From Pontibacter vulgaris (lineage in GTDB: Bacteria; Bacteroidota; Bacteroidia; Cytophagales; Hymenobacteraceae), in the NCBI RefSeq assembly GCF_022758145.1, contig NZ_JAJVDH010000008.1, positions 124,001 through 188,000 on the forward strand: 64,000 nucleotides of DNA, read 5' to 3'. Shown here one piece after another: positions 9,593 to 18,281 of the stretch. Numbering within the stretch: the stretch's first letter is position 1; the number at the start of each line of letters is the position of its first letter. The notes beneath the pieces are model-generated. The model made no database searches and was not told the DNA's origin. It saw only the letters and a list, made by a program, of their open reading frames with translations. The position numbers were made by a program, and so were the translations under genes.

Positions 9593-10543
9593 ATGAAAAC
9601 ATTAAAAGCCAACCCTTATTATGCTGCCGGCATTGCTGCCTTCGTAATCTGGGGGTTTATACCTTTCCCGCTAAAAGCTCTTGCCGATTATCCCAGCGGG
9701 CTGATCTTATACTTTCGGGTAGGGTTATCCATAACGCTGTTGCTGGTTATTTCTTTGCTGTTCAGGCGGCAGACTTTGCGCAGCACACTAATGTTAGTGA
9801 AAGAAGCTGAGCCAGGCGAGCGCCGCAGGTTTATACTTTATACTTTGCTGGGCGGCATGTTGCTTACCACCAACTGGCTCACATTCATCTACGTTATCAA
9901 CCACATCGATATCCAGACGGGCTCATTCTCATACTTGCTATGCCCTATACTTACGGCCGTGCTCGGCTGGGCTTTGCTTAAAGAACCGCTCCGGAAAAAC
10001 CAGTGGCTGGCCATCGGGTTAAGCGCCCTGAGTTGCGTTTTAATTGGCACCGGCGAAATTACCAGCCTGCTGTTCAGTTTGCTTATTGCTCTCAGCTACG
10101 CCTTCTACCTTATCACGCAGCGCATACTTAAAGTATACGATAAAATTGTGCTGCTCACGTTGCAGTTGCTGCTGGCTTTTGCCCTGATCGGGCCGTTTTA
10201 TAGTTTCTTTGCGGGTACGGAGCCGGTAGTGCTGGATGCCCATTTTTTCCTGCAGGTGGCATTGCTAAGCGTAGTGTTTACGGTGCTCCCACTTTTCCTG
10301 AATCTGTATGCGCTGAAAGAACTCACATCGGGCACGATTGGCATCCTGATGTACATTAACCCGATCCTCAACTTTGTGATGGCGTTTTTATACTTTAACG
10401 AGCAAACATCATTCACAAAAGTGGCGGCTTACATTGTCATTTTCATCTCGGTGATCATCTACAACATTAACCTGAAAGGGCGAAAAAAGAAGGGCGATGG
10501 CCTGGTGATTCCACCGGTGGGTACAACTGCCGTAGTTAAATAA
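9593..10543 (+). CDS. rarD: EamA-family transporter of the RarD type
   Basis: A 316-residue inner-membrane protein with ten predicted helices arranged as two EamA repeats. The opening NPYYAAGIAAFVIWGFIPFPLKAL and the block TNWLTFIYVINHIDIQTGSFSYLLCPILTAVLGW are characteristic of RarD. That subfamily was named from chloramphenicol sensitivity, but its substrate is not settled. The ATG at 9593 follows a promoter box at 9566. The gene is divergent from murF-alr and ends in a strong two-way terminator. The basic tail KGRKKKG lies after the last helix, consistent with a cytoplasmic C-terminus. Confidence 0.85.
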   Translation: MKTLKANPYYAAGIAAFVIWGFIPFPLKALADYPSGLILYFRVGLSITLLLVISLLFRRQTLRSTLMLVKEAEPGERRRFILYTLLGGMLLTTNWLTFIYVINHIDIQTGSFSYLLCPILTAVLGWALLKEPLRKNQWLAIGLSALSCVLIGTGEITSLLFSLLIALSYAFYLITQRILKVYDKIVLLTLQLLLAFALIGPFYSFFAGTEPVVLDAHFFLQVALLSVVFTVLPLFLNLYALKELTSGTIGILMYINPILNFVMAFLYFNEQTSFTKVAAYIVIFISVIIYNINLKGRKKKGDGLVIPPVGTTAVVK

Positions 10544-10587
10544 AACCAAAAGGCCTCAGCATGGTATACTGCTGAGGCCTTTTGGTT
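10544..10587. terminator. Bidirectional terminator between rarD and the convergent lipoprotein gene
   Basis: A perfect 18-bp stem (10544-10561 with 10570-10587) with an 8-base loop begins right at the rarD stop. It is A-rich on one flank and T-rich on the other arm. It serves both converging genes. Confidence 0.85.
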
Positions 10588-10600
10588 AAGTATAAACCCG

Positions 10601-10960
10601 TTATTGGTTACCGTCAATGCGGCGGTTTGGCGGGGTTGTGATCTTTGGTCGCTGGTTCGGGTTGTCCTGCTTTTGCTTCTGGATATCCTGCTCGTGCAAA
10701 GCCCTGGCAGCAGAGTCCTGGTTAGGTGCCATTTCACCAAACTGATCGGCCTGGCTGGCATTTACCGATGTATCGCCAATAGGTGCCGGACGCGGGTTGT
10801 TCAGGTTTGCCGCCGATGGGCTTTCTTCTACAATAGCTTCGGAGGTACTGGTATCGTCTGTGGGGTTAGAGGCTGGCCTGTCCTGGGAGCAGGCAAAACC
10901 CATAGTACCTGCAATGGCTACGGCCACACCCGTTTTAAATATATTCAGTGTCTTTTTCAT
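10601..10960 (-). CDS. Small hydrophilic lipoprotein, function unknown
   Basis: A 119-residue protein that begins MKKTLNIFKTGVAVAIAGTMGFAC, a signal peptide with a probable lipobox GFAC (Cys 24). The mature part is low in hydrophobic residues and rich in Pro, Asn, Asp and Gln (QDRPASNPTDDTSTSEA, PNQRPKITTPPNRR). It has no recognisable domain and looks disordered. I do not recognise it. It resembles in layout the other small acidic lipoproteins of this window (at 35331 and 61427). It is convergent with rarD and shares its terminator. Confidence 0.6.
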   Translation of the reverse strand: MKKTLNIFKTGVAVAIAGTMGFACSQDRPASNPTDDTSTSEAIVEESPSAANLNNPRPAPIGDTSVNASQADQFGEMAPNQDSAARALHEQDIQKQKQDNPNQRPKITTPPNRRIDGNQ

Positions 10961-11099
10961 TTCCGTAATTTGTTAAACCTTAGGTCTTTTTTAACGGCCC
11001 CGGAAATGATTTGGTTGTTTGCAGTGCAATTTCTGTAAAGTATAACCGCCTTAAAACTATACTCCCGGATCTGGTTACAATTGGCAGTGCGGCTATACT

Positions 11100-13676
11100 T
11101 TAAAACCCAAGCCCGATTCGGATACCAGTTTGCGCACGCTCCCGAGCCTGAAAAGAGGTTACAAAATCTACCCGAATTACTTTAAAGATATGTTCTATGC
11201 CCAGGCCCAGTTCCAGGTAATCATTCGACTCTTGTGTGTGCAGGTAATGCAAACCTGCCACCTCCTGCCATTTTAACTTCCGGAACAGCGGAATCTTGTT
11301 AAAAATAAAGCCATTGAAATGATGCTCAAAGTGTCCCTCCAGGTAGCGGTTGTTTGTGCTGTAGCGGTAGTAATCCAGTAACTGAAAACCCTCGTAGGTG
11401 CCGGCAAATATGGTTTGGTTACCGTTAAAGTGTTTGTAATCGAGCAGCAGCATGTTCGCGTTGTTCCAGAAAGTGCCCGCAGTAAAACTATAGGTGGTGC
11501 GGCCCAGCAGGCCTAGGCTCAGGTTATCGTAAATCCGAAGTGCTGCCGTCTGGTAGCTCACATCGCCGCCCAATGCTTTTATACCTGCACGGTAGCCCAG
11601 CGAGATAATAGGATATTTGGAGCCCAGGTTAATTTTCTGGTCAGGACGTGTGATGTACTTTTGCCCCGGCCGGTAGCTTAACGTTGCTGAAATCGTGAGC
11701 GCCTGATGCTCCTTGAAAGAAGCATCCTGTAGTTCGGCATTAACTGGTGTGTTGGATGTAAAACCGGTTTCGGAGCGCTCACGCAAAGTATAATCTGTTG
11801 TGTTTTGCAGCGGCCTGCGGGTGGCGTAATCCAGGTAAGTATAAAACCCAAGGCCATTTACGAGCTCGGAACGGTAGTTCAGTCGGGCAAAATCACGTTG
11901 GTAAAGCTTCATGTAATTTTCGTGTTGCAGCAAAGTATAAACCGTGTTCACGAATGGCGAAATCGGGCTTAAACTGTTGATCTGTTCCACAAAGCGCCCT
12001 CCTTCTGCAGTAACCATACTTCGCTTCACCGGATTGTAAGTATAGCTAAGGCGTAGTTTGGCATTCAGCTTTTCATTGGAGAAACCATAACGCACAGTAG
12101 GTTCTATTTCGTAACGGCGGCGGTCTTCGAAACTACGCACAAACTCCACTCCCACATTGGCCACAGCGCCCTCTACAGTGTTATACTGCAGTATACTTGG
12201 CCCGCCTGTCAGGTTCAGCACCGGATCGAAGCGGTAAGAGATTTTGCGGTACGAGTTAGCGTAAGTATAGCCTCCTAAAAAGAAGTTGCCAAAAGAAGGC
12301 TTATTACGGATGCGGTCTACGGAATCCTGGTACGGTTGCGAATTTTTAATTACTTCCAGGCTATCCTTCTTTTTGTAATCCTGCACTTCCTCGTTTGTAA
12401 GCGGCACTGGTCTTATATCGGCCCAGTAAGCCGAGTCGCGCTTATTGGCTTCGCGCTCTACTACCAGTATTTCCTTGCTAAAAAGTTTCTCATCATGAAT
12501 AGCAACCTGCTCCTGTGGTTTAATCTTTTCGGGCTCGATTACTTTTATCCTAGGTTTGCGGGTTACGGTTGCTACTTCGGCAGTTGGTTCCGGCTCTGCT
12601 TCCTGAATTACCGGTGGCTTACCGTAGGCCGGCTGCACTTTATACTTAGAGTAAACACCTGTTACATAACCGCCGCCTTTAAAGCCTAATCCGGCAGCTT
12701 CAAACGTAAAGCGCTGCGATACAGGCATCCAGACTTGCTCATGCACCGGCGCATAAACCTGCCTCACACGAATAAAATCAACAAACTCGATACCAGCATT
12801 TTTAGTTAGTTTGAGGTCGGTGCTGTGGATGCGCCAGCTGCCATCTACAATGTAAATATTGCCCTGGAAAACTGGATCGTTGCGGCGGCGCGGGGTTACT
12901 TTAATTTTATTGATGGTGTGGCCATCCTCCTGAAAAGCCCCCAGGTACTCGAACTTATAGTAAAACAGCGCATTATTGGCCAGCGGCGATACAAACCCTC
13001 TTTCGCTTAACCCTTCTACCCGCAACAGGTTTTCGTAAAAGCTGATCTGCATTTCCGAGGCCTGGTTAAAACTGAAGCCTTTTTTCTGCCCGCTCACTTT
13101 AGAAGAAATAATGCGCTCGCGTACTTTGTTCGGCTTTTTGTAATGCAGCTCCGACACCGACTCAGATAAGTAAACGATGCCAGTATCAACATCTACCATC
13201 TTTATACCGAGTACTTTACTCGGCACTTTATCCAGGCGGTACACGCCTTTCATGTACACGCGGGTACTCCAAGCATTGGCCTCGTTCTGATGGTATTTAC
13301 GCAGCCGGATAGCATTGCGCATAATGGCATAGGCAGGATCTTCGTCGGCGGCGCGCACCACAACTTCTTTCAGGTTAAGCACCTCCGGAACCAGCTGCAC
13401 ATTTAGCTCCCGGGCAGCATCGGCTATAGTAATGGTTTCGGTTCTGGCTTTGTAACCTACATACTTAAACTCCAACGTATAAGTGCCGGGCTCTAACTGT
13501 AGTTGGTAATAGCCCTGGTCGTTAGAGGCGGTCCCGCTGGTGGTTTCTTTTATATAGATGCTGGCAAATGGCAGGCCCTTTCCGTTCTCATCGGTTACGC
13601 GGCCACGCAAAATGCCGGCATCGGCAATGGCCGGAAGAAGTATAAACAGCAGCAGGGTCAGCCAGGTATTGCGCAT
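11100..13676 (-). CDS. DUF5686 outer-membrane protein with N-terminal carboxypeptidase-regulatory-like domain
   Basis: An 858-residue protein. Signal peptide MRNTWLTLLLFILLPAIADA (1-20), then a CarboxypepD_reg-like domain (GRVTDENGKGLPFASIYIKE to about residue 95). A long DUF5686 region follows, ending in beta-barrel-like strands and a terminal Phe (TGIRIGLGF). The family is found across Bacteroidota beside TonB-type proteins and is predicted to sit in the outer membrane; its biochemical role is not known. ATG 13676 was chosen because it opens the signal peptide, whereas a longer start at 13718 adds 14 residues ahead of it. A Glu/Pro/Lys-rich linker occurs around residues 370-420. Stands alone. 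Confidence 0.82.
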   Translation of the reverse strand: MRNTWLTLLLFILLPAIADAGILRGRVTDENGKGLPFASIYIKETTSGTASNDQGYYQLQLEPGTYTLEFKYVGYKARTETITIADAARELNVQLVPEVLNLKEVVVRAADEDPAYAIMRNAIRLRKYHQNEANAWSTRVYMKGVYRLDKVPSKVLGIKMVDVDTGIVYLSESVSELHYKKPNKVRERIISSKVSGQKKGFSFNQASEMQISFYENLLRVEGLSERGFVSPLANNALFYYKFEYLGAFQEDGHTINKIKVTPRRRNDPVFQGNIYIVDGSWRIHSTDLKLTKNAGIEFVDFIRVRQVYAPVHEQVWMPVSQRFTFEAAGLGFKGGGYVTGVYSKYKVQPAYGKPPVIQEAEPEPTAEVATVTRKPRIKVIEPEKIKPQEQVAIHDEKLFSKEILVVEREANKRDSAYWADIRPVPLTNEEVQDYKKKDSLEVIKNSQPYQDSVDRIRNKPSFGNFFLGGYTYANSYRKISYRFDPVLNLTGGPSILQYNTVEGAVANVGVEFVRSFEDRRRYEIEPTVRYGFSNEKLNAKLRLSYTYNPVKRSMVTAEGGRFVEQINSLSPISPFVNTVYTLLQHENYMKLYQRDFARLNYRSELVNGLGFYTYLDYATRRPLQNTTDYTLRERSETGFTSNTPVNAELQDASFKEHQALTISATLSYRPGQKYITRPDQKINLGSKYPIISLGYRAGIKALGGDVSYQTAALRIYDNLSLGLLGRTTYSFTAGTFWNNANMLLLDYKHFNGNQTIFAGTYEGFQLLDYYRYSTNNRYLEGHFEHHFNGFIFNKIPLFRKLKWQEVAGLHYLHTQESNDYLELGLGIEHIFKVIRVDFVTSFQARERAQTGIRIGLGF

Positions 13677-13766
13677 GCGCTTCAGGGTTTGGTAGCTATA
13701 GGGCGTTAGAAAGTGCAAGATAAAATACCTAACGTATAAATTCCACTTACACGTTTATACTTCTTC

Positions 13767-14645
13767 TTATTTTTCGCCTAGTGTTACTACCTGCTGTTGC
13801 TGTTTCGTTATTTTTGACTTGTACCGGATATTCAGCACCACGCCTGCCAGCACAAGCGCCATGCCCAGGTAAGCGCCAACCTCAAATGTCTCATCGAAAA
13901 GTATAAAGCCAAATACAATAGCGTAAATTATGCCTATGTAGTTCAGGTTAGCCACTTTAGACAGCTCTTCGGCCTGGTACGACATGGTCATGTAATACTG
14001 CGCCAACTGCGTTAGCACACCCACCAGCAAAAGTATAGCCCAGTCCCACCCAACAGGTTGCACCCAATCAAAAACAGAGTATAAAAGCGCAATTGGCAGC
14101 GTGATGAATGGAAAATAAAACACAATTACCAACGGGTGCTCCTGCGTATTCAGTTTCCGGATAAAGTTGTAGGCCAGCCCCGAAAGTAAAGCACTAACCA
14201 CGCCAATGCCCAGGTATAACGGCGACACGCGCGTATCTACGCCTTCTACCACCAGCACGCCTGCAAACGATAGCACAAAAAACACCCACTGCCACGGCTT
14301 CACGCGCTCCTTCACTATAAACACACCCAGTATAGTTGTGAATATTGGCGACAGGTATTGCACCGTGACTGCGGTTGCAAGCGGCATGTTGTGCAGCGTT
14401 ATAAAGAAAAGTATAAGTGCGCCAGCCCCGGCTGTGCCCCGTAATACCAATGTTTTCGGGTTATTCCCCCAGATGTTCAGGTTATGGCGCCGGATGGCTA
14501 CATAGCTCATCATCAGCGAAACCACCGACCTGAAAAAGATGACTTCTACGGCAGGCAAATGGCTCACCAGCTTTACACACACGTTCATGAGCGAAAAGAA
14601 AAACGTGGCCATCAGCATGTACCTCACCCCCTTCGAGAGCTGCAT
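13767..14645 (-). CDS. DMT-superfamily (EamA) transporter
   Basis: A 292-residue inner-membrane protein with ten hydrophobic helices in two EamA halves: about residues 5-135 (VEVIFFRSVVSLMMSYVAIRR, PLATAVTVQYLSPIFTTILG) and 145-285 (AEELSKVANLNYIGIIYAIV). The features are those of S-adenosylmethionine- or metabolite-exporter-type permeases, but the substrate cannot be read from sequence. The ATG at 14645 follows a TACCTTTG box on the same strand. It lies divergent to recX. Confidence 0.83.
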   Translation of the reverse strand: MQLSKGVRYMLMATFFFSLMNVCVKLVSHLPAVEVIFFRSVVSLMMSYVAIRRHNLNIWGNNPKTLVLRGTAGAGALILFFITLHNMPLATAVTVQYLSPIFTTILGVFIVKERVKPWQWVFFVLSFAGVLVVEGVDTRVSPLYLGIGVVSALLSGLAYNFIRKLNTQEHPLVIVFYFPFITLPIALLYSVFDWVQPVGWDWAILLLVGVLTQLAQYYMTMSYQAEELSKVANLNYIGIIYAIVFGFILFDETFEVGAYLGMALVLAGVVLNIRYKSKITKQQQQVVTLGEK

Positions 14646-14668
14646 AGTTTATAGTTTTGTTGCGGTTG

Positions 14669-14676
14669 CAAAGGTA
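14669..14676 (-). promoter_or_regulatory. Putative -7 box of the DMT transporter gene
   Basis: The minus strand reads TACCTTTG, matching TAnnTTTG, 23 bp upstream of the ATG at 14645. Confidence 0.5.
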
Positions 14677-14762
14677 GGGTTAAATTGCAGGCAGCATTTC
14701 CGAAACTTCAAAAAAGAAAATACCTTTAACTGCTGCAAATCGCAACTCCAGGCCCTTTTTAA

Positions 14763-15287
14763 GTGTTCTATACTTACCATAAACAAAGCCCAAAACCGTT
14801 GGACCGACAGAAAAAACAGAAATTTTATACCCCGAAAGAGGCGCTCATAAAGGCGGCTGCTTACTGTGCTTACCAGGAGCGCACCCAGCAGGAAGTGCGT
14901 ACCAAACTTTTCTCATATGGCCTGGAGCCGGACGATGTGGAAGAACTGATTGTGCGCCTGAGCCAGGAAAAAATGCTGGACGAAGAGCGTTATGCGCAGG
15001 CTTATGTGCGCGGCAAGTACAGCCTGAAAAAGTGGGGCCGCCGCAAAATAACGCAAGGCTTAAAAGCAAAAGGCATTTCGGATTACTGCATCAAACAAGG
15101 CCTGAAAGAAATTGACCCGGAAGTATACGAACAAAACCTGCTGAACCTGCTTGAAAAGAAAAACCTCACTGAGAAAGAAAAGAACCCGTTTACCCGCCGC
15201 CAGAAACTATCATACTTTCTGCTCAGCAAAGGGTATGAAAACGACCTTGTACAGGATGCTTTGAAGGGTTTGGAAAATGAAAAATGA
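14763..15287 (+). CDS. recX: Regulatory protein RecX
   Basis: RecX modulates RecA filaments. The 174-residue product shows the family's three-helix repeats: KAAAYCAYQERTQQEVRTKL, EELIVRLSQEKMLDEERYAQAYVRGK and KITQGLKAKGISDYCIKQGL, then a final basic helix. The start is uncertain because no ATG precedes the domain. Options are GTG at 14763 (listed) or TTG at 14799 (MDRQKKQKFYTPKEAL), which fits the usual RecX start better. recA is not in the window, so recX is unlinked here. The DMT gene is divergent upstream. Confidence 0.85.
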   Translation: MFYTYHKQSPKPLDRQKKQKFYTPKEALIKAAAYCAYQERTQQEVRTKLFSYGLEPDDVEELIVRLSQEKMLDEERYAQAYVRGKYSLKKWGRRKITQGLKAKGISDYCIKQGLKEIDPEVYEQNLLNLLEKKNLTEKEKNPFTRRQKLSYFLLSKGYENDLVQDALKGLENEK

Positions 15288-15343
15288 TGGGTTTGCTAAA
15301 GTATAAATCCTTGCGTTGGCACCAACAATCATCAACTAATTAC

Positions 15344-15979
15344 TTAACGCTTAGCAGGAACTTTAGGATTTTGCATGCGGTGCTGCGGCACCAGCACCAC
15401 GCGTCGGCCGGTAATTTCCTCTAAAATAGGTTTCAGCACCTTCTCGGCATTTACTTGCGTCTGGCGAAGTATACCTGAATTAAGCGCAGCTTTTTTCACA
15501 TTAGCCTCGGCATAGCGGTAGCTTTCCTGCACCAGGTCTGCATCCTGGAAATAGGTATTTTCCTTCGAGAATACTTTCGTTTTACCGTGGTCAATTTTAT
15601 AATAGCAGATCTGGGGTTCGGGCAAAGCTACCTGAACAACAGAGTCGCCCTCGAAAACAATGTCCTCGGCATTTAATTTTGTAAAATCCACACAGCCCAC
15701 CGCTTCGCCGGTAACAATCAGCACGATCTTAGAGTTAGGCACCCACTTCGAGATATTTTTTTCATACTCCACCACATCCTTAAAATTGTAACGCACCAGC
15801 TCCATTCGCCCCAGTTCTTCTACTTTGGTAAGTATGGTGTTGTGGTTTACAATAACTTCAGGCTGCTTTTTTTCATCTGAACCCGGCAAAAATTCTTTAC
15901 AGCTGCGCCACAGAAAAAGGCCAACTGCGAAAACCAAAATTAAAGGGAGCAAACGGATAATAAGGCGAAGTATGGGCAT
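15344..15979 (-). CDS. DUF4230 domain protein, membrane-anchored
   Basis: A 211-residue protein with one N-terminal helix (PILRLIIRLLPLILVFAVGLFLW) followed by the DUF4230 region. That region contains EELGRMELVRYNFKDVVEY, SKIVLIVTGEAVGCVDF and QICYYKIDHGKTKVF, then a long amphipathic segment (AEANVKKAALNSGILRQTQ) reminiscent of the coiled region of band-7-like proteins. The soluble part should face the periplasm. Function of the family is unknown. It is transcribed away from the AT-rich island and is convergent with recX. Confidence 0.8.
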   Translation of the reverse strand: MPILRLIIRLLPLILVFAVGLFLWRSCKEFLPGSDEKKQPEVIVNHNTILTKVEELGRMELVRYNFKDVVEYEKNISKWVPNSKIVLIVTGEAVGCVDFTKLNAEDIVFEGDSVVQVALPEPQICYYKIDHGKTKVFSKENTYFQDADLVQESYRYAEANVKKAALNSGILRQTQVNAEKVLKPILEEITGRRVVLVPQHRMQNPKVPAKR

Positions 15980-16444
15980 CTTTTATTATTACTTGGTTTT
16001 AAACTTTTTAATGTTTTAATATTTCTAAACTTTTATCACCTCAAATAAGATTTTGGAAGTCTAGCATTTAATTAATAAAGTACCCACTTCTTCAGATTAA
16101 GATTATACACACTGCTTTTCTACCTAATTTAATATTAAAGTATTGAAAACCATCTAATAACAGGTATTTATCTTTATTACTTATGTTTTGTAATTACACA
16201 AACTAGTTAAGAGATAAGCTTAAGTAATTATCACTGATATTACAACTTTAACTGAGCCTTTGAACTCATTAAAAAGCATTTACTCAAACATAAGGATTAC
16301 TTTTTATCATCATATTCTAAAATAACATTGAAGATTAACTTCTTTATAAATTATTTATCTTTAATGATTAAAAGCTTCCGCGTACTTATTTATCCAACTT
16401 AAATATCAAGCTTACATATCTATTTCAACTTCAGGAACTGATCT
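15980..16444. other. AT-rich non-coding stretch at the left edge of a compositional island
   Basis: About 465 bp with clearly higher A+T than the flanking genes, no convincing open frame, no stable hairpin and no copy of the heptamer TATACTT that is common elsewhere. It leads into the similarly AT-rich DUF6056 gene. Confidence 0.6.
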
Positions 16445-17965
16445 ATGTCTATGTTTCTAAACTCAGCACCGACACAAAATCGCTATTATATTAGCTTGAT
16501 AATTACTGGACTTTATACAATACTCCCTTTTTTAATTCTTTGTGTCTTCAATCAACCATCTGTAGATGATTTTGAATATGCTGTTAGGGATAACACTTCT
16601 AGCTTTCTAAGTGCTCAAGCTGACACATACTTTAATTGGTCTGGCCGTTACTTTTCAACCGCAATTTCACGTATAAATCCTATTAGATTTGGAGCATTTA
16701 TTGGATACAAAACAGCATCTTTTATACTTATCTTAACGTTCCTATCAGCCCTCCACCTGTTCCTTTCACAATCATTCAAACACTTGAAAGACAAGCATCT
16801 ACTATCTTTAACTGCCTTCTTCTCTATAATTTACATTTCGCAAATGCCGGACATTTCACGAGGCTTTTACTATATGACACATTACCTTGTATATCAGCTT
16901 CCGAATATCCTAACTATTCTTCTAGCTATATTATTGATCATGCTTTTCAATTCCAATAAGAACTGGAATATAGTATCATATAAAACAGGTATCATAATAG
17001 TGTGTATAGCAATAATAGGTACCCTTGAGCTATCGCTTGTTTACATAATGACGTCCTTGTTTTTACTATCATATCAACTATGGCTCAGAAAGCATAAACT
17101 ATTTAACTTCTTGCTGCTTGTTTGCATTATAAGCTTAATAGCGAGTTTAATAATGATACTAGCTCCTGGTAATTATGTAAGGATGGATTTAAATCCTAAT
17201 GATTCAAAGAAGTTTCTTTGGGCCTTTATGGCTTCCAGTATACTCATAATTACATACCTCTATAAATGGGGCACAGTAATGATAGTTGCCTCTATAATGT
17301 ATATTCTTATATGGAATAATCGCTCTGTGCTTAATTTAAGACATCGAAGTATGATATTTGAAATACCTATTTGGCTTTCATTAACATGCTTTTTCACAAC
17401 GCTTTTCTTGATGAACTTTGCCTACACCTGGTCAGTAGGGGGCGTACCGAAACCTAATGTGGAAAATGTAATATATTTTTACTTCTTATTAGGCTGGTTT
17501 TTCAATCTACATGTAATACTTAACAAGCTTCCAACAACCATACAGATAGCTCCTAATCCTCTATTCACAGTATCAATAATAGTTCTTTTTATTAGGTTAG
17601 TACTTGATATAAATAATAATATAAGTACAGCTTATCTGGACTTGATATCAGGCAAAGCAGCAAGACATAATAATGAGCTTAACAAGAGATATGTTTTCTT
17701 GAATCAATCTAATTGTAAGATTTGTGTAGTTAAACCATTAACTGATATGCCTAGAAGCTTGTACATTTATGACTTGACAGCTAAGTTAGAAGAACGAGAT
17801 TTACCTATAAATAGCGCTCCAACAAAATACTGGCACAAGAAAAGAATTCTTCTATCATCGCCTAGCCCAAAACCAATATATAATAACCAAGAAACATTGC
17901 ATTCGATTGGTCGCGACATCAAACATTGGCAAATGAAATTTTGGAGAAACATTGCAACCAAATAG
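16445..17965 (+). CDS. DUF6056-family multispanning membrane protein
   Basis: A 506-residue protein with about ten to twelve helices. The N-terminal loop after helix 1 reads QPSVDDFEYAVRDNTSSFL, and a tract NWSGRYFSTAISRINPI follows. A central ILAPGNYVRM motif and a C-terminal soluble tail complete the layout of DUF6056, whose members resemble GT-C glycosyltransferase-like membrane proteins of surface polysaccharide loci; function is not established. Base composition is much more AT-rich than neighbouring genes, and AT-ending codons prevail, which suggests recent acquisition. The gene sits directly upstream of decayed glycosyltransferase fragments, so this looks like a remnant of a surface-glycan locus. 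Confidence 0.7.
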   Translation: MSMFLNSAPTQNRYYISLIITGLYTILPFLILCVFNQPSVDDFEYAVRDNTSSFLSAQADTYFNWSGRYFSTAISRINPIRFGAFIGYKTASFILILTFLSALHLFLSQSFKHLKDKHLLSLTAFFSIIYISQMPDISRGFYYMTHYLVYQLPNILTILLAILLIMLFNSNKNWNIVSYKTGIIIVCIAIIGTLELSLVYIMTSLFLLSYQLWLRKHKLFNFLLLVCIISLIASLIMILAPGNYVRMDLNPNDSKKFLWAFMASSILIITYLYKWGTVMIVASIMYILIWNNRSVLNLRHRSMIFEIPIWLSLTCFFTTLFLMNFAYTWSVGGVPKPNVENVIYFYFLLGWFFNLHVILNKLPTTIQIAPNPLFTVSIIVLFIRLVLDINNNISTAYLDLISGKAARHNNELNKRYVFLNQSNCKICVVKPLTDMPRSLYIYDLTAKLEERDLPINSAPTKYWHKKRILLSSPSPKPIYNNQETLHSIGRDIKHWQMKFWRNIATK

Positions 17966-17997
17966 ACTTAATTTAGACTTTATCAATATCTGTTTAA

Positions 17998-18281
17998 AGT
18001 ATCTTTTTACTCCCAGTAACAAGCGAAGATTGGAATCGTCCCATATTTTTGCCATCATTTATCTGCTCTATTTTTTTACGGGATGGTACATTGTTAAAGG
18101 GAGATACCATGTTTTAAAGCCATTTGCTTTAACTGCTTTTTTATTGCAGGCTTTAATTGTTGCGGCCACCTCCGAAGATTGGGATTCCAGGTTTATCATT
18201 CCTTTTCTGCCTGTTTTCATGGTGCTGGGTGCTGCCGGTGTTACGCTTTATCTTAAAAAGAAAGTTGACCATGAGAGATAA
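17998..18281 (+). pseudogene. Decayed C-terminal pieces of GT-C glycosyltransferase paralogues
   Basis: Two partial copies of the C-terminus of the next gene lie head to tail. At 18004-18075 one frame reads FLLPVTSEDWNRPIFLPSF, which soon reaches a stop at 18115. In another frame, 18060-18278 reads IYLLYFFTGWYIVKGRY, then VAATSEDWDSRFIIPFLP, and ends at a stop overlapping the next start. The intact gene downstream has the matching IYPLYFFTSK and TVTSEDWNGRFLMSV at its own C-terminus. There is no N-terminal part for either piece. A reading frame from 17952 to 18281 exists but joins unrelated sequence to the second piece. Best read as scars of tandem paralogues removed by deletion. Confidence 0.7.

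Noticed and set aside
17952..18281. Intact 109-codon gene
   Set aside because: The start belongs to sequence after the DUF6056 gene; only the second part matches a glycosyltransferase C-terminus, so a remnant is the better reading.
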